From assembly GCA_004292755.1 (NCBI GenBank), contig RDXE01000038.1:105060-169059 (forward strand): a stretch of 64,000 nucleotides of DNA, read 5' to 3'. The position numbers and the translations under genes are program-made. The DNA is from Alphaproteobacteria bacterium. GTDB taxonomy: Bacteria > Pseudomonadota > Alphaproteobacteria > Elsterales > Elsteraceae. The notes under the pieces were generated by a model. That model ran no database searches and was not told the DNA's origin. It saw only the letters and a list, made by a program, of their open reading frames with translations. Positions 16,168 to 24,154 of the stretch are shown in pieces. The first letter of the stretch is position 1. Each line of letters starts with the position of its first letter.

Positions 16168-17323
16168 CCGCGTAGAGATGGGTGTCCGCGCGGGCCAGCA
16201 GATGCTCGCCCACCTCTACCCCATCCCAGCGGACCACCCCGGCCGAGAAAGTCACCTGGGCCGGTTCGTCTGGTAGCCGCGTTTCGGGGGGAAGGCTGGC
16301 AAAGCTGGCGCGCAGACCGTCAATCACCCGGATCGCCGCCTCGCCAGGGGTGTTGGACAGCAACACGGCAAACTCCTCCCCACCCAAGCGGCCCACCAAA
16401 TCCACATGCCTGAGACCGGCGACCAGATGGCGGGCGAGGCGCCGCAGCACGCGGTCGCCGACGGGGTGGCCGCACTGGTCATTGATCGCCTTGAAGTGAT
16501 CGACATCGATCAGCGCCAGCGACAGGGGCGTGCAGGCCCGCTGGGCCAGCGCGATGCTTTGCTGCAAATCCCGGCGAAAGGCGACGGGATTCAACAACCC
16601 CGTCATCGGATCGCGCGACAGCAACCCGGACAGTTGGGTCTGGCGCGTCAGCGCCGCCCCAACATGCCCCAGCAGTGTGTCTGCCGTGGCGGGTTTGACG
16701 ATAAAGCTGTCCCCACCCTGGCTGAGCGCCATCCCCTGACGGACCGGTCGCCGCTCGGCCGAGAGGTACAGGATTGGCAGAGCCGCAAAATGTGGCTGCT
16801 GTCGCACGAGGCGGGCCAGTTCATCGCCGGAGCAATCGGGCAGTGTGAGATCGACCACCAAGGCTTCGGGGGCGAAGCGCTCCAACGCATCAAGCGCCTC
16901 GGCCCCGCAGGTGGCATGGAACACATGGTAGCCTGCGCGCTCCAACCAATTGCCATACAGCAACAGGACGGATGGATCATCATCCACCAACAGGATGCGC
17001 CGATCCGCGGTTTCGGGCCGCGGGTGCAGCACAGGATCAAGAATGGCGATAATCTCCCCATCACTAGCAGGCAGCGGAATCACCCCGGCCACGCCAGCGC
17101 GTAGCGCCGCGAGCCGTTGGTCAAAGCTGACCTGACGGCCGGTCGCAAACACGGGCACCGCCAAGTCGGCAGCATTCGCAATCCGCTCCACTGGCACCAT
17201 GGCAGCGCGCACGGGTTGGTGCTGATCGGCTGGGGTTAGGGTCCAGCCGAGGCGGCCCAGCGCGCGGGCAAGCTCAGGTTCGATACCGAAGTCCGCAATG
17301 GCGGGCGGGGATAGAGCAGTCAT
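16133..17323 (-). CDS. Response regulator diguanylate cyclase (GGDEF)
   Basis: Makes cyclic di-GMP. With the ATG at 17323 (AGGAG upstream) it has 396 residues: a degenerate receiver-like domain (1-100), an intact receiver with VDDD and phospho-Asp in VVDLTLPDCSGDE, and a C-terminal GGDEF domain. The active site reads GRLGGEEF, so it should be catalytic, and an RxxD inhibitory site (RHVD) precedes it by five residues, so product feedback is expected. This PleD-like layout, as the last gene of the exopolysaccharide run, fits c-di-GMP control of polymer synthesis. No cognate kinase is adjacent. Confidence 0.93.
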   Translation of the reverse strand: MTALSPPAIADFGIEPELARALGRLGWTLTPADQHQPVRAAMVPVERIANAADLAVPVFATGRQVSFDQRLAALRAGVAGVIPLPASDGEIIAILDPVLHPRPETADRRILLVDDDPSVLLLYGNWLERAGYHVFHATCGAEALDALERFAPEALVVDLTLPDCSGDELARLVRQQPHFAALPILYLSAERRPVRQGMALSQGGDSFIVKPATADTLLGHVGAALTRQTQLSGLLSRDPMTGLLNPVAFRRDLQQSIALAQRACTPLSLALIDVDHFKAINDQCGHPVGDRVLRRLARHLVAGLRHVDLVGRLGGEEFAVLLSNTPGEAAIRVIDGLRASFASLPPETRLPDEPAQVTFSAGVVRWDGVEVGEHLLARADTHLYAAKAAGRNQVKG

Positions 17324-17334
17324 CGTGAGGTCTC

Positions 17335-18687
17335 CTACGAGCCGGAGGGCGACGAGAGTCGCGTGGTGGTCATGGCGCGCGCCAACGCCAATGTTGCTGC
17401 CAGCAGCATTGGAAAGCCCCAGGCGTAGGCCATGGTGAGGAAGGTGCCCGCGACGGCGAAGCCGATGATGCCAGCGGCCATGGCTTCGGCTGTCGCGGCG
17501 TACCAGGCCCCATCGCGACCGGGTACAGCGGTTTGGCCTGCCAGCCGCCACGCGGTGCGCAGGGTGAGGGTCAACAGGGTCCCGTAGACGATCAGGCCCG
17601 GAAAGCCAGTCTCCGCCAGCACTTGAAACCAGGTGGAATGGACTGCGTGGTTCTTGCCGTCCCAGTGACGAGAGAAGAAGAAGTAGTTGTCGTGGAAGTT
17701 ATCGGCGCCGACACCGGTCAAGGGTCGGGCCAAAGCCATGCGCCACGCAGCACCCCAGGCATAGAGTCGACCCATCGCCGACTCATCAATTCCATCCTCA
17801 TGGGCGCCACCAGAGGCACGGCTGGAGATGCCCGCCACGGCCATCAAGCCAACGAGGGCAAGGCCACCTGCTGTCAACAAGAGTGCCTTGCTGCGCACGC
17901 GCCGCCACGCGGCAAGGCCCGTTACAGCGACGATCCCCAACAGGCCGCCGCGGCTTTGCGTTGCCAGCACCCCCAGCACGCAGGTGATAAACCCGGCAGC
18001 GCCCACCAGCCGATCAGCCGCACCCAGGCCGCGGCGCAGCGTCAGTGCCAGGGCGAAGGAAATTGGAAACAGCAGCACCAGCGCCAAATCGTTGGGATCC
18101 CCCAATTGGGAACCAATGTCCCGCCCGATGGTGACGCGGGTGCCTTCCACCAAGCCTATCCCATTCGCCTTGTTGTAGAGGGCAAGGCTGGCGATCCCGA
18201 CACCGGTGACCACAGCGGCGCGGCAGAACAGCCGAAAGTGCCAGGGTCGATCGGCGATCCAGGCGAGGGCTGGCACCATCAACGCGATCTTCAGCCAAGT
18301 GCCGGTCACCAGCCCCAGAGCGTGGCTGCGGTCGGTGGCAACCAATGCCCCGAGGGTGATCAGGACGGTGAACCCCAAAAACCAACTTAACTCCACCGAC
18401 CAGAAGGCGCGGACGCGACCGGACAACAGGCCCCACACCAAGCCCGCCAAGGTGCCCAAGGCCAGCAACTGCGGCAGCTTCAGCGGCATCAACGCTGGCA
18501 CCGCCTCATGGATGCGAAACATTGAGGCGATGCCAAAGCCAACCGCCAGCGGCAGCGGTGCTGCCAAGGGCACCAGCACAGCCAAGGGCGCCAGCGCCAC
18601 GCCGATCAGCACCAGTGGATGGGCAATCACCAGGGCGGCGGCGGCAACCGTTCCACTTGCCCCAGCCGCGGCCAGCAGCGCGCGCAT
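17335..18687 (-). CDS. Wzy/O-antigen ligase-like polysaccharide polymerase
   Basis: A 450-residue inner-membrane protein with about ten to twelve hydrophobic segments and a large periplasmic loop near residues 320-370 containing RLYAWGAAWRMALARPLTGVG and NFHDNYFFFSRHWDGKNHAVHSTWFQVLAETG. That loop, with H-S-T-x-x-Q-x-L-x-E-x-G, is the Wzy_C/O-antigen ligase signature. In this setting the likely role is polymerising lipid-linked repeat units. The ATG at 18687 lies two bases after the preceding stop; the ORF start at 18741 is inside the upstream gene. Confidence 0.85.
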   Translation of the reverse strand: MRALLAAAGASGTVAAAALVIAHPLVLIGVALAPLAVLVPLAAPLPLAVGFGIASMFRIHEAVPALMPLKLPQLLALGTLAGLVWGLLSGRVRAFWSVELSWFLGFTVLITLGALVATDRSHALGLVTGTWLKIALMVPALAWIADRPWHFRLFCRAAVVTGVGIASLALYNKANGIGLVEGTRVTIGRDIGSQLGDPNDLALVLLFPISFALALTLRRGLGAADRLVGAAGFITCVLGVLATQSRGGLLGIVAVTGLAAWRRVRSKALLLTAGGLALVGLMAVAGISSRASGGAHEDGIDESAMGRLYAWGAAWRMALARPLTGVGADNFHDNYFFFSRHWDGKNHAVHSTWFQVLAETGFPGLIVYGTLLTLTLRTAWRLAGQTAVPGRDGAWYAATAEAMAAGIIGFAVAGTFLTMAYAWGFPMLLAATLALARAMTTTRLSSPSGS

Positions 18688-18689
18688 CG

Positions 18690-19400
18690 CTAAACCTCCT
18701 GCCGCAACAGAGTGGAGGCACGGATCGCGCGGCGCAGCCACGCCATGGGATGCGGCAGCACACGATCCAGCCGCCGTGTCTCACGCTCCAGTTCGGCCGC
18801 CAGCAGGGGACACTCGCGGTCGTCATAGACAATGCCGAGCAAGCTGGCGCCGCGATCCGTCAAGCGCGCAACCGCCTGTTCCAGCGCCACCGTGCGGGTG
18901 GTGCCCGCCTTGACCACCAGGATCGTGCCCGCAGCGGCAGCGGCCACGGCTTCAGCTGGCATATTGGCCGCGTTGCGTGTCAGCACCGGCGAGCAATCGA
19001 TCACCACCCGCTCCGCCACCTGCTGCCAGGCCGCGAGCGCGCGCCGCAGCATGGCCGGATCGCGCAATCCCAAAGCAGCTGGGTCGGTTGAGTGCGCCAG
19101 GACGCCGAAGTCATGGTTGGACCACCAGACAGCTGGCACCGTGCTGGCATCAGCCACAGCGTCCGCCCCCCAGGCAGAGGGGACGAGGCCGGTGCGCGCC
19201 GCCACGGCGGGGGCATGCCAGGCAAGGTCCACCAGCAGCGTCCGCCGCCCGGTCGCAGCCGAACGCCGGGCAAGAGCAAGGGCAAGGGAGGTCACGCCAT
19301 CGCCGCGGCTGGCCGCAGTCACCGCCAAAGTCGGTGCTGGACCAGCCAGAGTTTGGGCATGGATGCGATCGATCTCGCTCCATCCAGGGGGGATCAGCAT
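18690..19400 (-). CDS. CpsD/Wzc-like ParA-fold ATPase lacking Walker lysines
   Basis: A 236-residue cytoplasmic protein of the polysaccharide tyrosine autokinase/ParA fold. The P-loop region reads TAASRGDGVTSLALALARR, in register with the usual SRGEGKTT, but Lys is replaced by Val. The Walker A' strand is kept as TLLVDLAWHAP and a later one as VVIDCSPVL, followed by GTILVVKAGTT. There is no tyrosine cluster at the C-terminus. ATP hydrolysis and autophosphorylation are therefore doubtful. It sits between the Wza-like exporter and the polymerase, the normal position for the kinase partner of the Wzz/GumC protein encoded further upstream. Confidence 0.75.
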   Translation of the reverse strand: MLIPPGWSEIDRIHAQTLAGPAPTLAVTAASRGDGVTSLALALARRSAATGRRTLLVDLAWHAPAVAARTGLVPSAWGADAVADASTVPAVWWSNHDFGVLAHSTDPAALGLRDPAMLRRALAAWQQVAERVVIDCSPVLTRNAANMPAEAVAAAAAGTILVVKAGTTRTVALEQAVARLTDRGASLLGIVYDDRECPLLAAELERETRRLDRVLPHPMAWLRRAIRASTLLRQEV

Positions 19401-19403
19401 AGC

Positions 19404-21512
19404 TCAGATCTTTCCGACCAAGGCGAAGATCGACAGGATCGACACGATGTCCCGCACCGTTGCCATGGCTTGATTCCAGCCGGACTGCGATTGGTCAGGG
19501 ATGTAGACGGTGTCCCCGGCGCGCACGACTGGCAGGCTGGCAAAGTCACCCGTGCGGGCAAAGCCCAGCAGGTCAAAACTGCGCGCTTGATCCCGGCAGC
19601 AGGACAGGTTGACCACCACAATCCGGTCCGCCAGCGCATTCGGCGTTGGGCCACCAGCTTCTGCCAGCAGGTCCAACAGGGTCATGGTGTCATCGAAGCG
19701 ATAGCGACCGGGCCGGGCAATCGCCCCCAGCACCCGCACTGTCTGCTCCTTGGAGCGGTCGAGCCATTCGGCATTGGTGCGGTTGGGCAGGAAGATCACG
19801 TCCCCCGGCAGCACCCGCGGCAACAGCCGCTCATCGCCCGTGGAAAAGAAGCGCGAGAGATCAGTGGTGGAGACCCGGTTGGCCGGGCCTTGACCGCGCG
19901 CTGGGTCGCGATGGGTGATCTTGATCTGACGCAGGTCAGCATCGGGAGTCGGGCCGTCAGCTGCGGCGAGGATGTCGAGGAACGACAAGGCGGGATCGAA
20001 GGCATAACGGCCAGGCGCATGCACCGCCCCCATCACATAGATGGACCGGTCGGCGGGCTGGCGCACCCACTGGCTTTTGTTGTCGCGCGGATCGTCGGGC
20101 AGTTCCGGGACAAACACCGTGGTGCCTGCGCGCACGAGCGGCAGGGCCAGGCGCCCTCCCCCCTCCCGCGCATAGGCGCCGAGGTCGAACACCACGGGCG
20201 CCCCACCCATCGGGGTAACCCGGATCGCGCCCAAGTCGCTGCGCGGCGTCGGTCCACCGGCCTGGGCCAACAGGTCCAGGATCGACATTTCATTGGACCA
20301 CTCATAGCGACCGGGCCGCTGCATCGCGCCCATCACATAGACGGCCCGCCCAGGCTCCACCTTCAACCAGGAGGGTTCGGTCTGGTCGGCTTTCTCGGGC
20401 ACCAGAATCGCGTCGCCAGGGCGGATGATGGGGCCGCGCCCGCCACTGCCGGTCAGCTCCGCCATGTCGACGACTTCGACGGAGCCATCCTGGCGTAGCA
20501 CCCGAATTTGGCGGCTGTCGGCATAGCGGGTCGGACCACCGGCATTTGCCAGCACATCGACAAAGGCCAAGGGATCCTTGGTTTCAAAGGGACCGGGCTT
20601 GAACACCTCACCCATCACATAGACGATCTGGGCACCGGCACGGATGCCATCGGTCTCCCGCGGTACGAACACCGTCGCACCAGGGGTCAGCACAATGGCC
20701 GGGCGGGCAGCCCCCAGGTCCAGATGGTCCTTCAGATTGAACAATTGCGGCTGCCCGGCAGCCCCAATGATGCGCACTTGTTCCACACTGGCAAACTGGG
20801 TCACGCCACCAGCGCGCATGATCGCGTCGACCACGGTCATACCCGGGCGATGGGCAAAGCTGCCGGGTTGGCGCACCTCGCCGAACACCTTGATCGCTTG
20901 TCCCCCCTCGCCAGCGTCACCGGTCGCTTGCAAGGCGCGGGCGTCCAGCTCGATCTGGACGTTGCCGATCAAGGGGGAGGCTGGAACAAACACCACATCC
21001 ATGGTCTGTAGGCGCGGCAGTCGCTGCGGGTCGCCACTGTCTAGATAGGCCTTGTAGTCGAAGGCGATGATTTGGCCGCCGCGGCGCACCTGCATGCGAT
21101 CCAGCTGCGCACCTGGGGCAAGGCCACCGGCCGCACTCAATGCCGACTGCACCGAGGCGCCAGCCGGGAGATCGACGGCACCCGGGGTTTTCACAAACCC
21201 TTCCACGGTGACCAGCAGGCGGCGCTCGCGAATGTCCAGCCGCAGGCGCGCGGTGTCGCGGAAGTATTGAGTGAGCGTGGTGCGCAACCGCTCCAGGGCA
21301 ACTGCGGGCGCGAGGCCAGCCACCTCCACGAGGCCAGCTTCGGGCAGCTCAATCCGGCCATCGCGATCCACGGGAAACGGCCGGGCAAATGCAGCCTCCC
21401 CCGGTAGGGTGAGCGCCAGCACATCACCGGGCCGCAGCGGCTGCGGGGTTTGGGCGGCGGCATGGGTGGCCACCAGTACCATCGCCAGAAGGCCAAGAAC
21501 GCGGCGGACCAT
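19404..21512 (-). CDS. Polysaccharide export protein with six SLBB repeats
   Basis: A Wza-type exporter of about 702 residues, nearly twice the usual length. After the signal peptide (VLGLLAMVLVATHAAAQ) comes the Poly_export domain (LRPGDVLALTLPGE, IELPEAGLVEVAGL). Then six SLBB-like repeats follow, each with a V-x-G-x-x-x-x-P-G-x-Y strand, an AGGPT turn and an I-x-V strand, starting VTVEGFVKTPG, IKVFGEVRQPG, VYVMGEVFKPG, VYVMGAMQRPG, IYVMGAVHAPG and VRVLGAIARPG. The C-terminus ends in a hydrophobic helix, ATVRDIVSILSIFALVGKI. No lipobox is seen. The ATG at 21512 overlaps the preceding stop as ATGA and has GAGGAG upstream. Confidence 0.88.
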   Translation of the reverse strand: MVRRVLGLLAMVLVATHAAAQTPQPLRPGDVLALTLPGEAAFARPFPVDRDGRIELPEAGLVEVAGLAPAVALERLRTTLTQYFRDTARLRLDIRERRLLVTVEGFVKTPGAVDLPAGASVQSALSAAGGLAPGAQLDRMQVRRGGQIIAFDYKAYLDSGDPQRLPRLQTMDVVFVPASPLIGNVQIELDARALQATGDAGEGGQAIKVFGEVRQPGSFAHRPGMTVVDAIMRAGGVTQFASVEQVRIIGAAGQPQLFNLKDHLDLGAARPAIVLTPGATVFVPRETDGIRAGAQIVYVMGEVFKPGPFETKDPLAFVDVLANAGGPTRYADSRQIRVLRQDGSVEVVDMAELTGSGGRGPIIRPGDAILVPEKADQTEPSWLKVEPGRAVYVMGAMQRPGRYEWSNEMSILDLLAQAGGPTPRSDLGAIRVTPMGGAPVVFDLGAYAREGGGRLALPLVRAGTTVFVPELPDDPRDNKSQWVRQPADRSIYVMGAVHAPGRYAFDPALSFLDILAAADGPTPDADLRQIKITHRDPARGQGPANRVSTTDLSRFFSTGDERLLPRVLPGDVIFLPNRTNAEWLDRSKEQTVRVLGAIARPGRYRFDDTMTLLDLLAEAGGPTPNALADRIVVVNLSCCRDQARSFDLLGFARTGDFASLPVVRAGDTVYIPDQSQSGWNQAMATVRDIVSILSIFALVGKI

Positions 21513-21835
21513 CAGGAGCACTCCTCAGCGGCGAGGTCAGTGGCCAACAGGGCGCGCACGGCAGCCGTTGAGCGCGCGGCATCCGCGCTGAGATCACCGC
21601 CCGCCTCGCGCCGTGCGCGGGTCAAGGTTTGATCGGCGATCACCAGCCGGGCAGGCTGGGCATCAGCGGGATGGCGCCCGCGGGCGCGGGCCAGAGCCTC
21701 CACCAGACATGCGAGTTGGCTGTCGGGGGTGGGGGCAAGGGTGTGTTCGGCAAAGCCGTGGCGTCCCGCCGTCGGCCAGCCCGTGCAGCCTGCCAGCGTC
21801 ATCGCCAGCAGAGAGAGCGGCAGCGCCCGGTGCAT
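21512..21835 (-). CDS. Small hypothetical lipoprotein
   Basis: A 107-residue protein with a lipoprotein signal, MHRALPLSLLAMTLAGC, and no other recognisable domain; the mature part is alanine- and arginine-rich and probably helical. It overlaps both neighbours by ATGA junctions, so it is a fixed member of the operon. A role as an assembly or stability factor for the Wza-like exporter is a guess from position. Confidence 0.65.
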   Translation of the reverse strand: MHRALPLSLLAMTLAGCTGWPTAGRHGFAEHTLAPTPDSQLACLVEALARARGRHPADAQPARLVIADQTLTRARREAGGDLSADAARSTAAVRALLATDLAAEECS

Positions 21836-22158
21836 CACGCGACCTCCCGGTCCTGATCGGCGAACTGGCACGGCAGCGTGTGATTGAGGCCGATCCGGCG
21901 CACCAGCAGTGCTGGTTGTCCGGCAAGACCAGACAGGGTCAGGCGCCCACCAGCCGCCAGGATAGTTTTCGCCACCAGAGCAATTGCGCCAACGCCGGCG
22001 GTGTCCAGCAACCGCGTCCGCGCCAGATCGAGGCGCAGATCGCGGCGGCTGCGGCAGGCAGCCACCAAGTCGGTCGCCAGCAAGTGGGCAGTGACGCCAA
22101 CGAACACCGGGCCGAACACGGCAACGGTTTCGGCATCAAGCGTGTGAATGGTCAGCAT
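21835..22158 (-). CDS. STAS-domain protein (anti-anti-sigma-like)
   Basis: A single STAS domain of 107 residues. The core loop reads LDLARTRLLDTAGVGAIALV; the phosphorylatable Ser of the DSAG motif is Thr here, which can still accept phosphate in some family members. The C-terminal GRLTLSGLAGQPALLVRRIGL completes the fold. In other bacteria such proteins act in partner switching with a kinase/anti-sigma factor or regulate EPS production. No partner kinase is in the window. GAGGTG precedes the ATG; the stop overlaps the next start. Confidence 0.82.
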   Translation of the reverse strand: MLTIHTLDAETVAVFGPVFVGVTAHLLATDLVAACRSRRDLRLDLARTRLLDTAGVGAIALVAKTILAAGGRLTLSGLAGQPALLVRRIGLNHTLPCQFADQDREVA

Positions 22159-22392
22159 CGCGGCACCTCATGACAACAGGAGTTGCCGTCTGATCAGCGA
22201 ATGCTGGGCCGCGCGCCGTCCCATCACTCAGACTCAATCAAATCAAGGAGATAGCTGAGCCCGAACGCAGCTGCGGACGGCGCTGGCAGGCGCCGTCCGC
22301 AGCATCACTTGCATTCTGCAACGCAGCCAGCGGCTGCTTCAGCGACTCCAGCCAGCGGCTGCCTCGAGAGACTCCAGCCAGCGGCTTGCCCG
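22159..22392. repeat. Non-coding spacer with hairpin and direct repeats
   Basis: This 234-base spacer splits the exopolysaccharide run. It contains a perfect 12-base-pair hairpin at 22271-22302 (CTGCGGACGGCG, 8-base loop, inverse) and, at about 22324-22386, three imperfect copies of a CAGCCAGCGGCTGC motif roughly 26 bases apart, each itself partly palindromic. There is no T-run after the hairpin on the minus strand, so a simple intrinsic terminator is not supported; attenuation or RNA processing of the transcript is possible. Confidence 0.6.
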
Positions 22393-24138
22393 CTACTGGC
22401 CGCGCTTGCCCACCATCACGGCGACGGTGCGCCAAGCAATCGCAACATCCATGCGCAGCCAAGCCCCCAGCCGCGTGAGCGACAGGGCATAGACATGGTC
22501 CCACAACAGCTTGGCGCGGACGTCGTGCAGGGTTTCGTCATAACCAGATTCGATCTGCGCCAAGCCGGTGATCCCTGGTGCCAGACCAACGGTGCGCTCG
22601 GCGTAAAAGGGAATCGCGCGGTTGAGCTTGCCAACAAACCCTGGCCGCTCCGGCCGGGGGCCGACCAACGACATCTCCCCCCGCAACACATTGATCAACT
22701 GCGGTAACTCATCCAGCCGGGTACGCCGCAGGAACCGGCCAACACGGGTGACCCGCGGATCGTTCTTGGACGCCCAGACCGGCCCGCTGACCGCTTCAGC
22801 GTCGGTGCGCATGGAGCGGAACTTCAGCATCGTGAACAACTCCGTGCGATCCGCGTGGGCGCGCCCAACGCGGGTCTGGCGAAACAGCACCGGTCCGCGG
22901 GACTCCAGCCGGATCGCACAGGCGATCGGCAGCCACAGCGGCAGCGTTAGGATCAGGGCGCAGGTCGCACCAACCAGATCAACCACGCGCTTGGCGCAGC
23001 GCACCTGCCAGGGCATGTAATCGGCTGGACCGGGGCGGTGGTGCCAGCGCACGCGCCCGCCACGGTGCAGATAATCCACCAGGCCCAGCGTGCCCGCGGC
23101 ATAGGCATCCAGTATGGTGGCCAGCGGTGGGCACAGACTTGGCGCCACCGCCGCCACGAGCCCCGCTGAGATCAGCAGGCTGAGCAGCAGGCCCGCCCAG
23201 CCAACGCCGATGGCCCACAGCCCCGCCAATGCCGCCATCAGCAGCAGCACCAGCGGTCCCTGAAGCACCCGCAACGCTTTGCCGGAGGCGAAGGCCAGAG
23301 CCACACCTCCCCGCCGGGGATGGAGAAGGTCGCGCAGCAGCCACACCTGCTGGGCATTGCCTGCCGCGATCCGGCGGCGGCGGCGAAAACCGCCTGCGCG
23401 CCCTGTGGGCTCGGTCTCATGGGCCGCGACACTGGGGTCGTACACGGCGCGCCACCCAGCCCGCACAGCCTGCATTGGCAACAGCAGATCATCATTGACG
23501 GCATGGTCTGGCAAGGATGTCACCGCCTCGCGGCGGATCAGCCACGCCGCACCATGGCAGCCAATCGGACTGCCCAGCGCACTCTCCCCCCGTTTCAGCC
23601 GGGCAGCGACTGACCAATAGCCCGCCTCCCCCAAGGGGGCTGCAACGGCGAGGCGATAGCCCGGCGCGACGACGCCAACACGGGGATCGGCGAACCAAGG
23701 CATCACTTGACGCAGCAGGGACCGGGGCAGCTCGGCCGAAGCATCGGTCAATAGCACGATGTCGGCCGTTACCTCCGGCAGGTGGCGGTTCAGCACCGCC
23801 GCCTTGCCGAGATTGACCGTGTGCTCGATCACGGTCACCCGCGGATCGTCAAACCCGCGGGCGATGGCAGCCGTGCCATCGCTCGAGCCGTCGGAGATTA
23901 CCAACACCCGCAGGTCAGCCGCAGGCCAGTCGAGCGCCAGCGTGTTGCTGATCTTGGCGGCGATGGTTGGCGCCTCATTATGCGCCGGGATTAGCACTTG
24001 GACCGACAGCCGCGGGGTCTCGGCCGGCTTGACCGGGTGCCAGCGCGCCGCGATCAGCATCAAGGCGGGATAAACGATATGGTGCCACGCGATCAGACCA
24101 ACCGCGAGGATCACCAGGGCCAGCAAGGCGGAGATCAT
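22393..24138 (-). CDS. GT2-phosphoglycosyltransferase fusion protein
   Basis: A 581-residue fusion. Residues 1-380 form a membrane GT2 glycosyltransferase: N-terminal helix, VQVLIPAHNEAPTIAAKI, the ISDGSSDGT and LLTDASAELP acidic motifs, an RRRRRIAAGNAQQV segment standing in for the QxxRW region, then membrane helices. Residues 390-581 are a bacterial sugar transferase that loads sugar-1-phosphate onto undecaprenyl phosphate: KRVVDLVGATCALILTLPLW, FTMLKFRSMRTDAE, RRTRLDELPQLINVL and MSLVGPRPERP. One chain may thus start the lipid-linked unit and add its next sugar. The ATG at 24138 precedes the helix; the longer ORF overlaps the upstream gene. Confidence 0.9.
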   Translation of the reverse strand: MISALLALVILAVGLIAWHHIVYPALMLIAARWHPVKPAETPRLSVQVLIPAHNEAPTIAAKISNTLALDWPAADLRVLVISDGSSDGTAAIARGFDDPRVTVIEHTVNLGKAAVLNRHLPEVTADIVLLTDASAELPRSLLRQVMPWFADPRVGVVAPGYRLAVAAPLGEAGYWSVAARLKRGESALGSPIGCHGAAWLIRREAVTSLPDHAVNDDLLLPMQAVRAGWRAVYDPSVAAHETEPTGRAGGFRRRRRIAAGNAQQVWLLRDLLHPRRGGVALAFASGKALRVLQGPLVLLLMAALAGLWAIGVGWAGLLLSLLISAGLVAAVAPSLCPPLATILDAYAAGTLGLVDYLHRGGRVRWHHRPGPADYMPWQVRCAKRVVDLVGATCALILTLPLWLPIACAIRLESRGPVLFRQTRVGRAHADRTELFTMLKFRSMRTDAEAVSGPVWASKNDPRVTRVGRFLRRTRLDELPQLINVLRGEMSLVGPRPERPGFVGKLNRAIPFYAERTVGLAPGITGLAQIESGYDETLHDVRAKLLWDHVYALSLTRLGAWLRMDVAIAWRTVAVMVGKRGQ

Positions 24139-24154
24139 CGCACACCCCGTCCCA

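Noticed and set aside
19092..20498. 468-codon open frame on the plus strand
   Set aside because: Antisense shadow of the Wza-like gene; its regular pattern mirrors the SLBB repeats on the other strand.
22324..22386. Three spaced repeats considered as a CRISPR remnant
   Set aside because: Repeats are short, imperfect and only 26 bases apart, with no cas genes; they do not form an array.
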